Shown in pieces: positions 16,197-26,321 of a DNA stretch of 64,000 bases. The stretch comes from Tenericutes bacterium HGW-Tenericutes-1 (GTDB taxonomy: Bacteria > Bacillota_I > Bacilli_A > Izemoplasmatales > Hujiaoplasmataceae). The stretch's first letter is position 1; the number at the start of each line of letters is the position of its first letter. The notes beneath the pieces are model-generated. The model saw only the letters and a program-made list of their open reading frames with translations, was not told where the DNA came from and ran no database searches. Location of the stretch: the NCBI GenBank assembly GCA_002839155.1, contig PGXM01000008.1:1-64000 (forward strand), written 5' to 3'. The position numbers and the translations under genes are program-made.

Positions 16197-16557
16197 TATT
16201 TATATATTTAGATTATAACATACATATTAAATTTTTCTAGTTTTTTAGCAATTATTTGTTTATTCTTTGATATCAGGAAAACTGAAAATATACAATTTCA
16301 TCTTGTCACACTATTAAAGAAAAGTTTAAAAATAGATATTGAGATAATTCACATAATTAAAGGTTAAATGTAAATTAATTAATAAATTATAACTAATATC
16401 ACTATAAAAAAAATCTATACTTATGGTATTGTGTCAATGTTTGAGTAGTCATTAAATGATTAAGCAGTCACAAAACAGAATACAAAAAAACTCTAATTTC
16501 GGGAAAAACTACAACTCTGGAAATTGTTAGAATAAGGAAAATATTCCTTCTTGCATG

Positions 16558-16585
16558 AAAAAAGGCTTGATACGATTGTATCAAC
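16558..16585 (-). terminator. Terminator of tmRNA
   Basis: TTGATAC and GTATCAA pair around four bases (plus 16567-16584), followed by GCC and six or more T on the minus strand. Confidence 0.85.
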
Positions 16586-16600
16586 CCTATGTTTGTTATA

Positions 16601-16942
16601 TGGTGGAGCTGCGGGGATTTGAACCCCGGTCCAAAATGACCGACCATTTGGTTTTCTACATGCTTAGTTCTCTGTTTTGTCTCGTTATCAAGCTGCCAGC
16701 TAACGCACTACCTAATAACCAGCCTTATTAATTTCGCTAACAAGCCTAAGGCGGCGACTTGTTTCGCTATCCTACTAACTGAAGTTCGCTCTAGCCCGTA
16801 GGCTGGTTAAAGGGAACTCGCTACTTCTTCTTAAGCAGCGTAAGCGTAATTTTGGTTTCCAGTTATTTACTGGGTGCACTTTAGATATGCCGATCGCATG
16901 CTTACCAAACTCGAACCATCCTGTCGAATCCAGAACAGCCCC
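16601..16942 (-). ncRNA. ssrA: Transfer-messenger RNA (tmRNA)
   Basis: This 342-base RNA rescues stalled ribosomes. The 5' end reads GGGGCTGTTCTGGATTCGAC, the universal tmRNA start, and the 3' end is a tRNA-like T-arm (GGGGATTTGAACCCC on the plus strand) followed by the acceptor strand and an encoded CCA. The 5' GGGGCTG pairs with CAGCTCC. The tag frame ends in codons for GNQNYAYAA and then TAA (plus 16831-16860), an unusually short and hydrophobic-ended tag. The exact resume codon is not certain. smpB lies 30 bases upstream and rnr next to it, so the rescue partners are encoded together. Confidence 0.97.
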
Positions 16943-16972
16943 ATATGAAACTCAAATGAATTTGAGTTTTTG

Positions 16973-17425
16973 TTACTTTTTGTTATACTCCTTCATCACT
17001 TTTTGAACGTGACGTTTTTGATCATCTGCTTTTGCAGTTTCACGCTTATCGTATTGCTTTTTACCTTTACATAATGCCACTTCAATTTTACATAATGCTT
17101 CTTTTAAATACACTTTCGTCGGGATTAAAGTCATCCCTTCTTGCTTTAGTTTCAACGAGAGTTTTATGATTTCACGCTTTTCCATCAAGAGTTTTCTTTC
17201 TCTTGTCTCTTCATGATTGAAGAGATTACCAAAAGCGTATTTCGTGACATTCATATTCAAGATGTATAATTCATAATTCTTAATCCGGCAATACGAGTCA
17301 CTAATTGAAACTTTACCAAGTCTAATTGATTTAATTTCAGTACCTGTTAAGACGATACCGCATTCAAAGGAGTCTAAAATGAAGTAATCATGAGATACTT
17401 TTTTGTTATTCGCAATAATCTTCAT
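16973..17425 (-). CDS. smpB: SsrA-binding protein SmpB
   Basis: This 150-residue OB-barrel protein binds the tRNA-like part of tmRNA and delivers it to stalled ribosomes. Family landmarks are the N-terminal NKKVSHDYFI, the GTEIKSIR segment and the basic C-terminal tail KGKKQYDKRETAK, which enters the empty mRNA channel. Length is normal. The RBS AAAGGA lies ahead of the ATG. It sits 14 bases behind rnr and directly before ssrA. Confidence 0.97.
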   Translation of the reverse strand: MKIIANNKKVSHDYFILDSFECGIVLTGTEIKSIRLGKVSISDSYCRIKNYELYILNMNVTKYAFGNLFNHEETRERKLLMEKREIIKLSLKLKQEGMTLIPTKVYLKEALCKIEVALCKGKKQYDKRETAKADDQKRHVQKVMKEYNKK

Positions 17426-17439
17426 TTTAACCGTCCTTT

Positions 17440-19533
17440 CTATTCAACTAACTCAAAATCAACCTGTCCTTTTAAAGGATTGACACCCAAAAGTTTGGCT
17501 TTTACAACCATCCCGATGGTATATTCTTTCCTTGAAGCGATGCCTAGATATGTCATTTTTTCTTCAATGAATTCCATAGCTTCTTTAAAACTCGAAATAT
17601 GAACTAATCCTTCGACCGTATTGGGCAATTCGATGAACATGCCAAATCTTGTTAAAGTCGAAATGACTCCTTCAAAGATTTCTCCTTCTTTGCCCATCAT
17701 GAATTCTGCTTTTTTCATATCTAAGACTTCACGTTCCGCAATCATCGCTTTACGTTCAGCTTTAGAGGTTTCAGAAGCTATATCAGGCATGATCGAAGCC
17801 ACATGATTTAAAGTTCTTTGATCCGTCTTTTTTTCAAATAAATACGTTCTAATTAGACGGTGAACCGTCGTATCAGGATAACGCCGTATCGGTGAGGTAA
17901 AATGCGTATAATCCTCAAATGCGAGGCCGTAGTGGCCTAAATTATGTTCTGAGTATTTCGCTTTTGCCATTGACCTTAGCATCATCATGTTAATGACTTT
18001 TTCGAATTTCGTATCTTCTACTTTTAATAGTAACTCTTGAAGATGTTTTTGTGATAATACTTTCGGCATTTTAATCGGATATCCAATGCCTCTAGCGAAA
18101 GTGAACAACCCTTCAATCTTTTCTTTATCAGGGGTCTCATGGATTCGGTAGATAAAAGGCAATTCTACTTTGTCGAAGTGTGCCGCTATCGTTTGATTGG
18201 CGATTAACATGAACTCTTCGATAATGCCTTCAGATACGCCACGTTCTTTGATGGTGATATCTTTGACTTTACCATTTTCATCAAAAATAATCTTTGGCTC
18301 AATGGTTTCAAAGTTAATTGAACCATTTTGACTTCTCAATTGATTTAAGATTTTTGCAAGTTCATTCATAAGACTTATCGATTTGACGAGCGGTTGATAT
18401 GCTTGAATTAATGCAGCATCAGAATCTAAAATCTTATTGACCTTTTTATACGTCATCTGTGCAAACGAATGAATAACTGTTGGTAATATTTGATAGTTTA
18501 CAATTGTTCCTGATGGATTAATTTCCATTATACAAGAAATTGTCAGTCTGTCAACATTCGGATTAAGCGAGCAAATGCCATTGGATAATTCTCTTGGAAG
18601 CATTGGAATGACTCTATCCGCTAAATAAACGCTTGTACCGCGTTTTAGCGCTTCTTTGTCTAATTCTGTACCTTCTCTAACATAATAGCTGACATCGGCA
18701 ATATGCACGCCTAGTTCATAGTTTTGATTTGGAAGTTTCTTGATTGAGATTGCATCATCGATATCTTTCGTATCATCGCCATCAATGGTAAAAATAATGT
18801 CGTTTCTTAAATCAATTCGATCTTTCAAATCGCTTTCTAATACTGTAATTGGAAGTTTTGAAACTTCATCTTTGACGGCTTTAGGAAAGTCGATGACTAA
18901 ATCATGAGAAGCAATAACTTCTAAGATTTCAATGCCCGGATCTGTCGCATGCCCTAAAACTTCAATGATTTGACAATCAAAGATTTTATTAGGAGAATAG
19001 CGAACGATTTTAGCTTTGACAATCGAGTGATCGATTAAACCTGATCGGTTTTGAGGTTTCACTTTAAAGAGATAATCTTCGTTCATGTTTTTCGGAAAGA
19101 TGGCACCTTGGAAGTACTCACCAACAATTTGTTCCAAAGAACGTTTCAAAACCCGGATGATGACGCCTTCATAACGAACGCCATCGGATCTTTTGGTAAT
19201 CCTTGCCAAGCAATAATCTTTATGAGATGCATCACCAATCGCACTTCTAGGAATAAAGACATCAGGCATCGGTGGTTCTGAATCACGCATTAAAAAACCA
19301 AACCCTTGTTTTTTTAAGTCTAAAGTTCCTTTGATGATCCCTAATTTTTCTGCGGTTTGATATTTATCTTTCTTATTTAAACCAATGAACCCTTCATACT
19401 CTAACTCATTTAAAGTTTTTAAGTACTGAGTCCACAGTTTTGAATCTTTGATTTTTAATGCATTTCCTAGTTCTCTTGCATCAAGTGGCTGATAGTTGTC
19501 AGACTTGATGTAGTTTAATATTAAATCTTTCAT
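17440..19533 (-). CDS. rnr: Ribonuclease R
   Basis: This 697-residue processive 3'-5' exoribonuclease degrades structured RNA and works with tmRNA on faulty messages. Domains in order: N-terminal winged helix (1-65), cold-shock OB domains (about 70-220), the RNB catalytic domain with the Asp cluster in IDGDDTKDIDDA (about 257-270), and a C-terminal S1 domain (about 620-695). The usual Lys-rich tail is absent, so it is at the short end of the family. The RBS AAGGGG lies eight bases before the ATG. It belongs to the secG-rnr-smpB cluster. Confidence 0.97.
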   Translation of the reverse strand: MKDLILNYIKSDNYQPLDARELGNALKIKDSKLWTQYLKTLNELEYEGFIGLNKKDKYQTAEKLGIIKGTLDLKKQGFGFLMRDSEPPMPDVFIPRSAIGDASHKDYCLARITKRSDGVRYEGVIIRVLKRSLEQIVGEYFQGAIFPKNMNEDYLFKVKPQNRSGLIDHSIVKAKIVRYSPNKIFDCQIIEVLGHATDPGIEILEVIASHDLVIDFPKAVKDEVSKLPITVLESDLKDRIDLRNDIIFTIDGDDTKDIDDAISIKKLPNQNYELGVHIADVSYYVREGTELDKEALKRGTSVYLADRVIPMLPRELSNGICSLNPNVDRLTISCIMEINPSGTIVNYQILPTVIHSFAQMTYKKVNKILDSDAALIQAYQPLVKSISLMNELAKILNQLRSQNGSINFETIEPKIIFDENGKVKDITIKERGVSEGIIEEFMLIANQTIAAHFDKVELPFIYRIHETPDKEKIEGLFTFARGIGYPIKMPKVLSQKHLQELLLKVEDTKFEKVINMMMLRSMAKAKYSEHNLGHYGLAFEDYTHFTSPIRRYPDTTVHRLIRTYLFEKKTDQRTLNHVASIMPDIASETSKAERKAMIAEREVLDMKKAEFMMGKEGEIFEGVISTLTRFGMFIELPNTVEGLVHISSFKEAMEFIEEKMTYLGIASRKEYTIGMVVKAKLLGVNPLKGQVDFELVE

Positions 19534-19585
19534 ACTTTCAACCCCTTTTTAGAATTTGGAAAAAAAAAGAACACGGCGAAGTGTT

Positions 19586-19807
19586 CTAAAAGACTAAGGC
19601 TAATATCGTTACAACGGCAAAGACTACGCTCATCCCCAACGTCATACGGTTCATGAATAATTCAGGACCACGTTGTTTTTGATTTTTGAATAATTCTGAT
19701 TTTTCACCAGAGAATGTATTCTTGACGTCATCTTTTGACTCTTGTAACATGACCAAAGCTATTAACAAAACGCTAACAATTAATAATAACCAATCTAACC
19801 AACCCAT
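19586..19807 (-). CDS. secG: Preprotein translocase subunit SecG
   Basis: This 73-residue protein has two membrane helices (5-23 and 52-72) joined by a polar loop with the LMLQES-type motif (VMLQESKDD). It is the auxiliary subunit of the SecYEG channel. The size, topology and position before rnr are those of Bacilli. The RBS AGGAGG is strong. SecA is encoded elsewhere in the window. Confidence 0.93.
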   Translation of the reverse strand: MGWLDWLLLIVSVLLIALVMLQESKDDVKNTFSGEKSELFKNQKQRGPELFMNRMTLGMSVVFAVVTILALVF

Positions 19808-19884
19808 ATTGTTCCTCCTAAGTATCGATTCCCTTTTATCACCAATAAAAAGGCATCATGCTTCGCACTTATTAATTATACCAT

Positions 19885-19913
19885 AAAAAAAAGCTTTTGG
19901 AATACCCAAAAGC
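19885..19913 (-). terminator. Terminator of eno
   Basis: GCTTTTGG (19893-19900) and CCAAAAGC (19906-19913) pair around five bases, and eight T follow on the minus strand. Confidence 0.93.
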
Positions 19914-19935
19914 ATCTTTTTTTAGTTGGTTATAA

Positions 19936-21234
<1,299 letters not shown>

Positions 21235-21274
21235 TTAATCTCCTTTAAATTTTTATATTTTTTTATTATAAGAA

Positions 21275-21742
21275 CTATGAGTAAGTTCGTTTGACCCCTA
21301 AATAAGTTCCAACCGCAATCATTAAAATCGTAATTAAATAATTGAAGTTAAAGTTTAAAATTAAATTCAATGGATTATAATAATAAAGCATCCATTCAAA
21401 GTAAATGCGTACATCAAAAATAATGGATGCAAATTCAGTTGCTTGAGCATAGATAAGCATAATCGGTAACGCTTCGATAATAACCGCTGCTAGTAACAAG
21501 CCGATACCGGTAATAACCGTATAAACGATATGGGGATTAACATATTGTTTCCGGATTAAAGACCCCGTTAAAAACGCTAGTAACCAAAATAACAAACTTC
21601 CTAATTGCGTTGACAAATACTTGATGAAAAGAAAATCGATTAAACCAAGTAACATCGCTCCACCAATGCTTAAAAGCATAGTATAGAGAATGACAAACGC
21701 TAAATCTTTGAGTTGTATTTCTTTCAAGTCTTTAGAAATCAT
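21275..21742 (-). CDS. Four-helix membrane protein between gpmI and eno, unknown
   Basis: This 155-residue protein has four to five predicted membrane helices and no motif I recognise. Its ATG overlaps the gpmI stop as ATGA, so it is translated by coupling with a glycolytic enzyme. The short cytoplasmic N-terminus is charged (MISKDLKEIQLKDL). There is no evidence for a role in glycolysis other than position. Confidence 0.75.
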   Translation of the reverse strand: MISKDLKEIQLKDLAFVILYTMLLSIGGAMLLGLIDFLFIKYLSTQLGSLLFWLLAFLTGSLIRKQYVNPHIVYTVITGIGLLLAAVIIEALPIMLIYAQATEFASIIFDVRIYFEWMLYYYNPLNLILNFNFNYLITILMIAVGTYLGVKRTYS

Positions 21743-23256
21743 GAATGGATAATCAATGATTGACCCGTCATCTCAGCGGGTTGAGCTAAATTCATTAGTT
21801 CAAGGATAGTTGGAGCAATATCGCCTAAATTTCCTGAATCTCTTAATTTCAAAGATTTATTCGTGATAATTAAAGGCACAAGGTTGGTCGTGTGTGCCGT
21901 AAAAGGTTGATTATTTTCATCGAGCATTTTTTCACAATTGCCATGGTCAGCAGTCACAATGGCTACTCCACCTTGTTCAAGGACTTTGTCAACAACACGT
22001 CCAACGCATTCATCAACAGTTTCTACTGCTTTAATAGCTGCGGGAATGACGCCCGTATGACCCACCATATCGCCGTTGGCAAAATTCAAGATTACTAAAT
22101 CTAAATCGCGTTTATCGAGTTCTTCGATAACAGCGTCAGTAATCTTATATGCACTCATTTCCGGTTGTAAATCATAGGTTGCGACTTTCGGAGAAGGAAT
22201 TAAAACACGACGAGCGTTTTTAATCTCTTTATCCATTCCACCATCGAAAAAGAAAGTCACATGAGCGTACTTTTCAGTCTCAGCGATTCTTAATTGATTG
22301 AGCCCAAGATCAGAAATGTAATCACCAAGCATATTGGATAATTCATTGAGTTCAAATGCTAAAGGGCCTTTGACAGAATCAGCGTATTTCATCATCGATA
22401 CAAAAAAGATATTTTCAGGACCATTGGTCGTATCAACTTTTGAAGCATCAGGATTGGAATAAGCCGTTCCGATTTGAATCGCTCTATCCGGACGGAAGTT
22501 CGCAAATATAATCGCATCATTGGTTTGAATGAGGCCATCCATATCAACAACAAACGGAATGACAAACTCATCGTTTACGCCCGCTTCATAAGACGCTAAA
22601 ACGCCTTCGCTTGCCGATTTTTTATGTTCGCCGCGACCAAAACTCATGACATCATAGGCGAGTTGTGTACGGTTGAAGTTTTTATCTCTGTCCATGGCAT
22701 AATAACGGCCGTGAACTGTTGCGATTTTGCCGTAATGAGTTTGTGCCATATACGCTTCTAATTCTTTAATAAAATCAATGCCAGACTTCGGTGGAACATC
22801 TCTTCCATCTAAAAAGGCATGCATGTATGATTTTTCAATGCCATGAACTTTTGCTAAGTCAAATAATGCTTTGATATGTTCCATATGGGAATGAACGCCA
22901 CCATCTGATAACAACCCAAAAATATGAAGTTTAGAGTTGTGTTTTTTAACATGATCAAACGCTTGAATAAAAGCAGGATTTTGTTTAAATGATCCATCTT
23001 TTATTGCCACGTTGACTCTTGTCAATGATTGATAAACTACACGGCCTGCACCTAAATTCAAATGGCCGACTTCACTATTACCCATTTGACCTTCTGGTAA
23101 GCCAACAGCTTCACCAGAAGCTTCAATTAATGTGTTTGGAAATTCTTGAAACAATAAATCAAGATGCGGTTTTTTTGCTAATTCATAAGCATTACCTGGA
23201 TTAGGATTGGCTTTTGCCATTCCATCCATAATAATTAAAACTGTGGGTTTTTTCAT
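21739..23256 (-). CDS. gpmI: 2,3-bisphosphoglycerate-independent phosphoglycerate mutase
   Basis: This 505-residue Mn-dependent enzyme interconverts 3- and 2-phosphoglycerate. It belongs to the alkaline phosphatase superfamily: metal ligand IMDG near the start, nucleophile Ser in GQMGNSEVGH (about 57-66), the LDGRDVPP segment, and VTADHGNCE with HTTNLVP near the C-terminus. Length is normal. The RBS GAGGTG lies ahead of the ATG. A promoter lies just upstream, and a cre-like site sits in the divergent region shared with the GH13 gene. Confidence 0.98.
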   Translation of the reverse strand: MKKPTVLIIMDGMAKANPNPGNAYELAKKPHLDLLFQEFPNTLIEASGEAVGLPEGQMGNSEVGHLNLGAGRVVYQSLTRVNVAIKDGSFKQNPAFIQAFDHVKKHNSKLHIFGLLSDGGVHSHMEHIKALFDLAKVHGIEKSYMHAFLDGRDVPPKSGIDFIKELEAYMAQTHYGKIATVHGRYYAMDRDKNFNRTQLAYDVMSFGRGEHKKSASEGVLASYEAGVNDEFVIPFVVDMDGLIQTNDAIIFANFRPDRAIQIGTAYSNPDASKVDTTNGPENIFFVSMMKYADSVKGPLAFELNELSNMLGDYISDLGLNQLRIAETEKYAHVTFFFDGGMDKEIKNARRVLIPSPKVATYDLQPEMSAYKITDAVIEELDKRDLDLVILNFANGDMVGHTGVIPAAIKAVETVDECVGRVVDKVLEQGGVAIVTADHGNCEKMLDENNQPFTAHTTNLVPLIITNKSLKLRDSGNLGDIAPTILELMNLAQPAEMTGQSLIIHS

Positions 23257-23277
23257 GATTTCACCTCTACCGATAGT

Positions 23278-23306
23278 ATTATACTATAAATAGTCGATTT
23301 TATAAA
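23278..23306 (-). promoter_or_regulatory. Promoter of gpmI
   Basis: On the minus strand, TTTATA (plus 23301-23306), a 17-base spacer and a perfect TATAAT (plus 23278-23283), 22 bases before the gpmI start. Confidence 0.65.
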
Positions 23307-23321
23307 GTATATTGAATCCTT

Positions 23322-23335
23322 TGTAAGCATTTACA
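23322..23335. promoter_or_regulatory. cre-like palindrome between gpmI and the GH13 gene
   Basis: TGTAAGCATTTACA matches the cre consensus at 13 of 14 positions (A instead of G at position 8). It lies 15 bases behind the gpmI -35 and 38 bases before the GH13 -10, so CcpA bound here could act on either gene. Confidence 0.5.
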
Positions 23336-23370
23336 CATTGTAAATAACTGGTTCTTTGTCTAGGTTTATT

Positions 23371-23379
23371 TGATATAAT
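23371..23379 (+). promoter_or_regulatory. Extended -10 promoter of the GH13 gene
   Basis: TGATATAAT, with TG and a perfect TATAAT at 23374-23379, 20 bases before the start codon. The -35 is weak. Confidence 0.6.
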
Positions 23380-23398
23380 ATTCACGAGGTGAATCGTG

Positions 23399-25474
23399 AT
23401 GCAAAACAAATTATTAAAGCTTCAATCGATATTAGAAAAAAAGATTTCAAAAGGATCCATAAACTATGTAGTTCCCGATATTTGGAACGCTTGGAATTAT
23501 GATGGGAATGAACTAAGAAAAATGCCTTCAGGCGAATTATTAGTCAATCCTTACCGTTTCTATAGTTCAGTTATTAGGCAGTATATATTACCTAAATCAA
23601 ACCCCAAAACAGACTATTCAAAGTCGTTATCAAAAATAGAAAATAAGAAACATTCAAAAAACTATTTAGGTGGAGACTGGGTTCGTAGTTCTGTTATGTA
23701 TTCAACCATGATTCGCACCAGCGCAGCGTGGGACCATGATCGTTCATTCTCACTTGATTTATCCAATTTTGATGAAATGAAAGAAACGGGAACTTTCGTT
23801 AAAATGCTCGCACTACTTCCTTTTTTAAAGAAGATGGGTGTTGACACCGTCTATATGCTTCCGATTTCTCGTTTTTCATTGAAAGATAAAAAAGGAGAAT
23901 TAGGCAGTCCTTACGGTGTTGCGAGTTTCTTTGAATTAGACCCAAGTTTAAAAGAAACAATGATTGGCGATACGATGACTGTTGAAGAAGAATTTCAAGC
24001 GTTTGTCGAAGCTTGTCACATGCTTTCAATGCGGGTCATCATTGATATCATACCAAGAACAAATGCAGTTGAAAATGATTTGATTAAACTGCATCCGGAT
24101 TGGTTCTACTGGATTAAAGCTAGCGAATTTAAAAACTATAAAGTACCTTTCGTGGAGGGTATTGAATCTACGATTGCCCCTTTACCAAAATACATGTCTC
24201 AAGTCTATGCTTCAGAAGATGTTTTAAGACATATCAAGATGTTCCAATTTGATCCTAAACATCAAAATGAGACAGCTTGGAATCAACTCATCGAAGAAAG
24301 TCCAAAAGATTTTGTCGATGAAATCGAAAAACGCTTTGGATTGAAAATTGCACCCGCTTTTTCTGACCATATCAACGATATTCAACCCCCGTGGACAGAT
24401 GTTACTTTCTTTAGAATGTATATGGATCATCCAATTGATAATGTGGGTTATTTAAAGAATAAAAAAACACCTCCCTATATTTTATTTGATACCATCAAAT
24501 CCAATTTATATCCTGGTAAAGTTCCCAATATGGAATTATGGAATACGCTCGCTAGTATTATTCCGTATTATCAAAATGAATATGGTATTGATGGAGCAAG
24601 AATTGATATGGGTCATGCGTTGCCCACAGAATTACTAAAGATGATTATCGATAATGCGAAAGCAGTTGATGGTGATTTTGCCTTTATCGCCGAAGAAATG
24701 AATACCGATAATGCTCCAAAAGCAAAAGCAAATGGCTATAACATTATTATCGGTAATGGCTTTTGGATGGAACCCAGAATATGGGAAAAGAAACTTCATA
24801 CGTTCGTTTATGGGGCGAAAGAAATTGCATTACCAATGTTTGCTTGTGCTGAAACTCATGATACTGCCAGAATTGCAGGACGTGATGGCGGACAAGTATT
24901 AGCAAGAATGTTAACGACGTTTAATATGTTTTTACCAAATTTAGTTCCATTTATCAACTCTGGTCAAGAAGTTTATGAAACCCAACCCATGAATACAGGC
25001 GTTGATTGTACTGATAAAGACAAATTTAACTTACCAAAAGAAGATTTATTCTATGGGAAATTAGCTTTATTTGATAAGTATGCATTTCACTACATGGCTC
25101 CAAAACGTTGGGAATTAGCTGATCATCTCGATGGCATTAAAATCATTCGCAAAGAATGGTTGAAACAACTGACGAATTTAGACTATTTTGTGCCTTTATA
25201 TATGAATGAGTTTGATACACCCGCTATTGGTTTAGGTTATTTTAATCCAAACACAAAAAAATGTTTAATGGTTTTTGCAAATACAAATGTCTATGGCAAT
25301 CTCAGCTGCACTGCTTCGATTCAAATTTTAAGGGAACAAGTTGACAATCGTTCATTCAAGGGACAATTACTGTACTCAACTTATGAAATGCCAAGAGAAT
25401 TTCATCAATTTAATCCCGATGGATCGATTCAACTCCAAATGGGACCTGGCGAAGTCAGAATTATTGAAATATAA
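23399..25474 (+). CDS. GH13 alpha-amylase-family enzyme, large intracellular form
   Basis: This 691-residue enzyme acts on alpha-glucans and has no signal peptide, so it works in the cytoplasm. The TIM-barrel motifs appear in order: DIIPRTN (region I, without the usual His), GARIDMGHA with the nucleophile Asp (II), FIAEEM with the acid Glu (III) and ETHDTAR with the stabilising Asp (IV). A C-terminal beta domain ends the protein. The N-terminal 100 residues are not typical of simple amylases, so a maltosyltransferase or glucan-remodelling role is possible. The ATG at 23399 sits seven bases behind GAGGTG. It is monocistronic and divergent from gpmI. It probably works with GlgP on stored glycogen. 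Confidence 0.85.
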   Translation: MQNKLLKLQSILEKKISKGSINYVVPDIWNAWNYDGNELRKMPSGELLVNPYRFYSSVIRQYILPKSNPKTDYSKSLSKIENKKHSKNYLGGDWVRSSVMYSTMIRTSAAWDHDRSFSLDLSNFDEMKETGTFVKMLALLPFLKKMGVDTVYMLPISRFSLKDKKGELGSPYGVASFFELDPSLKETMIGDTMTVEEEFQAFVEACHMLSMRVIIDIIPRTNAVENDLIKLHPDWFYWIKASEFKNYKVPFVEGIESTIAPLPKYMSQVYASEDVLRHIKMFQFDPKHQNETAWNQLIEESPKDFVDEIEKRFGLKIAPAFSDHINDIQPPWTDVTFFRMYMDHPIDNVGYLKNKKTPPYILFDTIKSNLYPGKVPNMELWNTLASIIPYYQNEYGIDGARIDMGHALPTELLKMIIDNAKAVDGDFAFIAEEMNTDNAPKAKANGYNIIIGNGFWMEPRIWEKKLHTFVYGAKEIALPMFACAETHDTARIAGRDGGQVLARMLTTFNMFLPNLVPFINSGQEVYETQPMNTGVDCTDKDKFNLPKEDLFYGKLALFDKYAFHYMAPKRWELADHLDGIKIIRKEWLKQLTNLDYFVPLYMNEFDTPAIGLGYFNPNTKKCLMVFANTNVYGNLSCTASIQILREQVDNRSFKGQLLYSTYEMPREFHQFNPDGSIQLQMGPGEVRIIEI

Positions 25475-25510
25475 AAAGAAAGAATCAGCGAAAATTGCTG
25501 ATTCTTTTTT
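25474..25510 (+). terminator. Terminator of the GH13 gene
   Basis: AAAGAATCAGC (25479-25489) pairs with GCTGATTCTTT (25497 onwards), followed by T residues. The A-run on the left may also serve the convergent gene. Confidence 0.9.
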
Positions 25511-26318
25511 AATTATGTGATTGAGTATCAATTTCATCAAATTCTCGATGTTCAATTAATCGCTTAAGCATTGATAGAATTGGTGTTAATAATAAGACAT
25601 AGGCCATGACTTCAATTGGCATTTTTACAATTCTTAAGGGTAATATGACTAAAACATAAGCACTTAATTCTACGAGATTGATTTGGAAGAAAGATAGATG
25701 ATTGATGAGCATATAAAGCCAAATCGGCGTTAAAACAAGCGAAACAATCATGTATAAAAATAAGGTAACAAATAATATTTTATAGGGGCTAAAATCCGAT
25801 TTTTTGAGTTTTATCACCCAAACGTTAAAAACAATCAAGACCAGAGCTGCCACAAGCGAAACAGACATCAAAATGTACTTTTCAGCAATATCGAGTGAAG
25901 CGGAAATCACTAAATCCGGATTGAATAAATACAAGGTTATCAATAGAACAAATAATGCGATTAAACCAAAATTTAGGTATTGGAATATCTTGTTTTGAGT
26001 GGATTCGTGACGTTTAAAAAATAAGCCTGGTATAAACCCGTATAATACAGCGTTAATCGTAAATCCTAAATGAAATATCTGACCATTCGCAGCCCCAATC
26101 ATAAAAAAACCGATTAAGTCTTGTGAAATCGCAGCTAAAATACCAAATACAGGACCATAAAGAATCGATATGACAATGATGGGTAAATAACCAATTCCAA
26201 ACTTGATAATAGGTGAAGAGGCATTGGGAAGTGCAATGGAGACAATTTGAGATAAAACAATACCTAACGCAACCATCAATCCCGTAAAAACGATGGCTTG
26301 AACAGATTTTTTATTCAT
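25509..26318 (-). CDS. folT: ECF transporter S component, folate-type
   Basis: This 269-residue membrane protein is the substrate-binding subunit of an energy-coupling-factor vitamin transporter, most like the folate type. The N-terminal half has the family pattern FTGLMVALGIVLS, then IKFGIGYLPIIVISILYGPVFG and IGFF. The C-terminus ends in the typical amphipathic run LRIVKMPIEV. S components are usually 170-200 residues; here about 70-90 extra residues with one or two helices lie in the middle (about 115-180). It is the last gene of the pgm-ung operon, four bases behind ung. The shared ATPases are not in the window. The ligand is inferred. Confidence 0.72.
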   Translation of the reverse strand: MNKKSVQAIVFTGLMVALGIVLSQIVSIALPNASSPIIKFGIGYLPIIVISILYGPVFGILAAISQDLIGFFMIGAANGQIFHLGFTINAVLYGFIPGLFFKRHESTQNKIFQYLNFGLIALFVLLITLYLFNPDLVISASLDIAEKYILMSVSLVAALVLIVFNVWVIKLKKSDFSPYKILFVTLFLYMIVSLVLTPIWLYMLINHLSFFQINLVELSAYVLVILPLRIVKMPIEVMAYVLLLTPILSMLKRLIEHREFDEIDTQSHN

Positions 26319-26321
26319 AAT

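Larger units (their letters stand above)
16069..16600. other. Intergenic region between the transporter-like gene and tmRNA
   Basis: This gap of about 530 bases is very AT-rich and contains no supported gene. From left to right it has the RBS of the transporter-like gene, the cre-like site at 16182-16196, a minus-strand TATAAT at 16212-16217, a palindrome AAGGAAAATATTCCTT at 16534-16549, and the tmRNA terminator. A small RNA in 16250-16530 cannot be excluded, but I see no specific sign of one. Confidence 0.55.
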
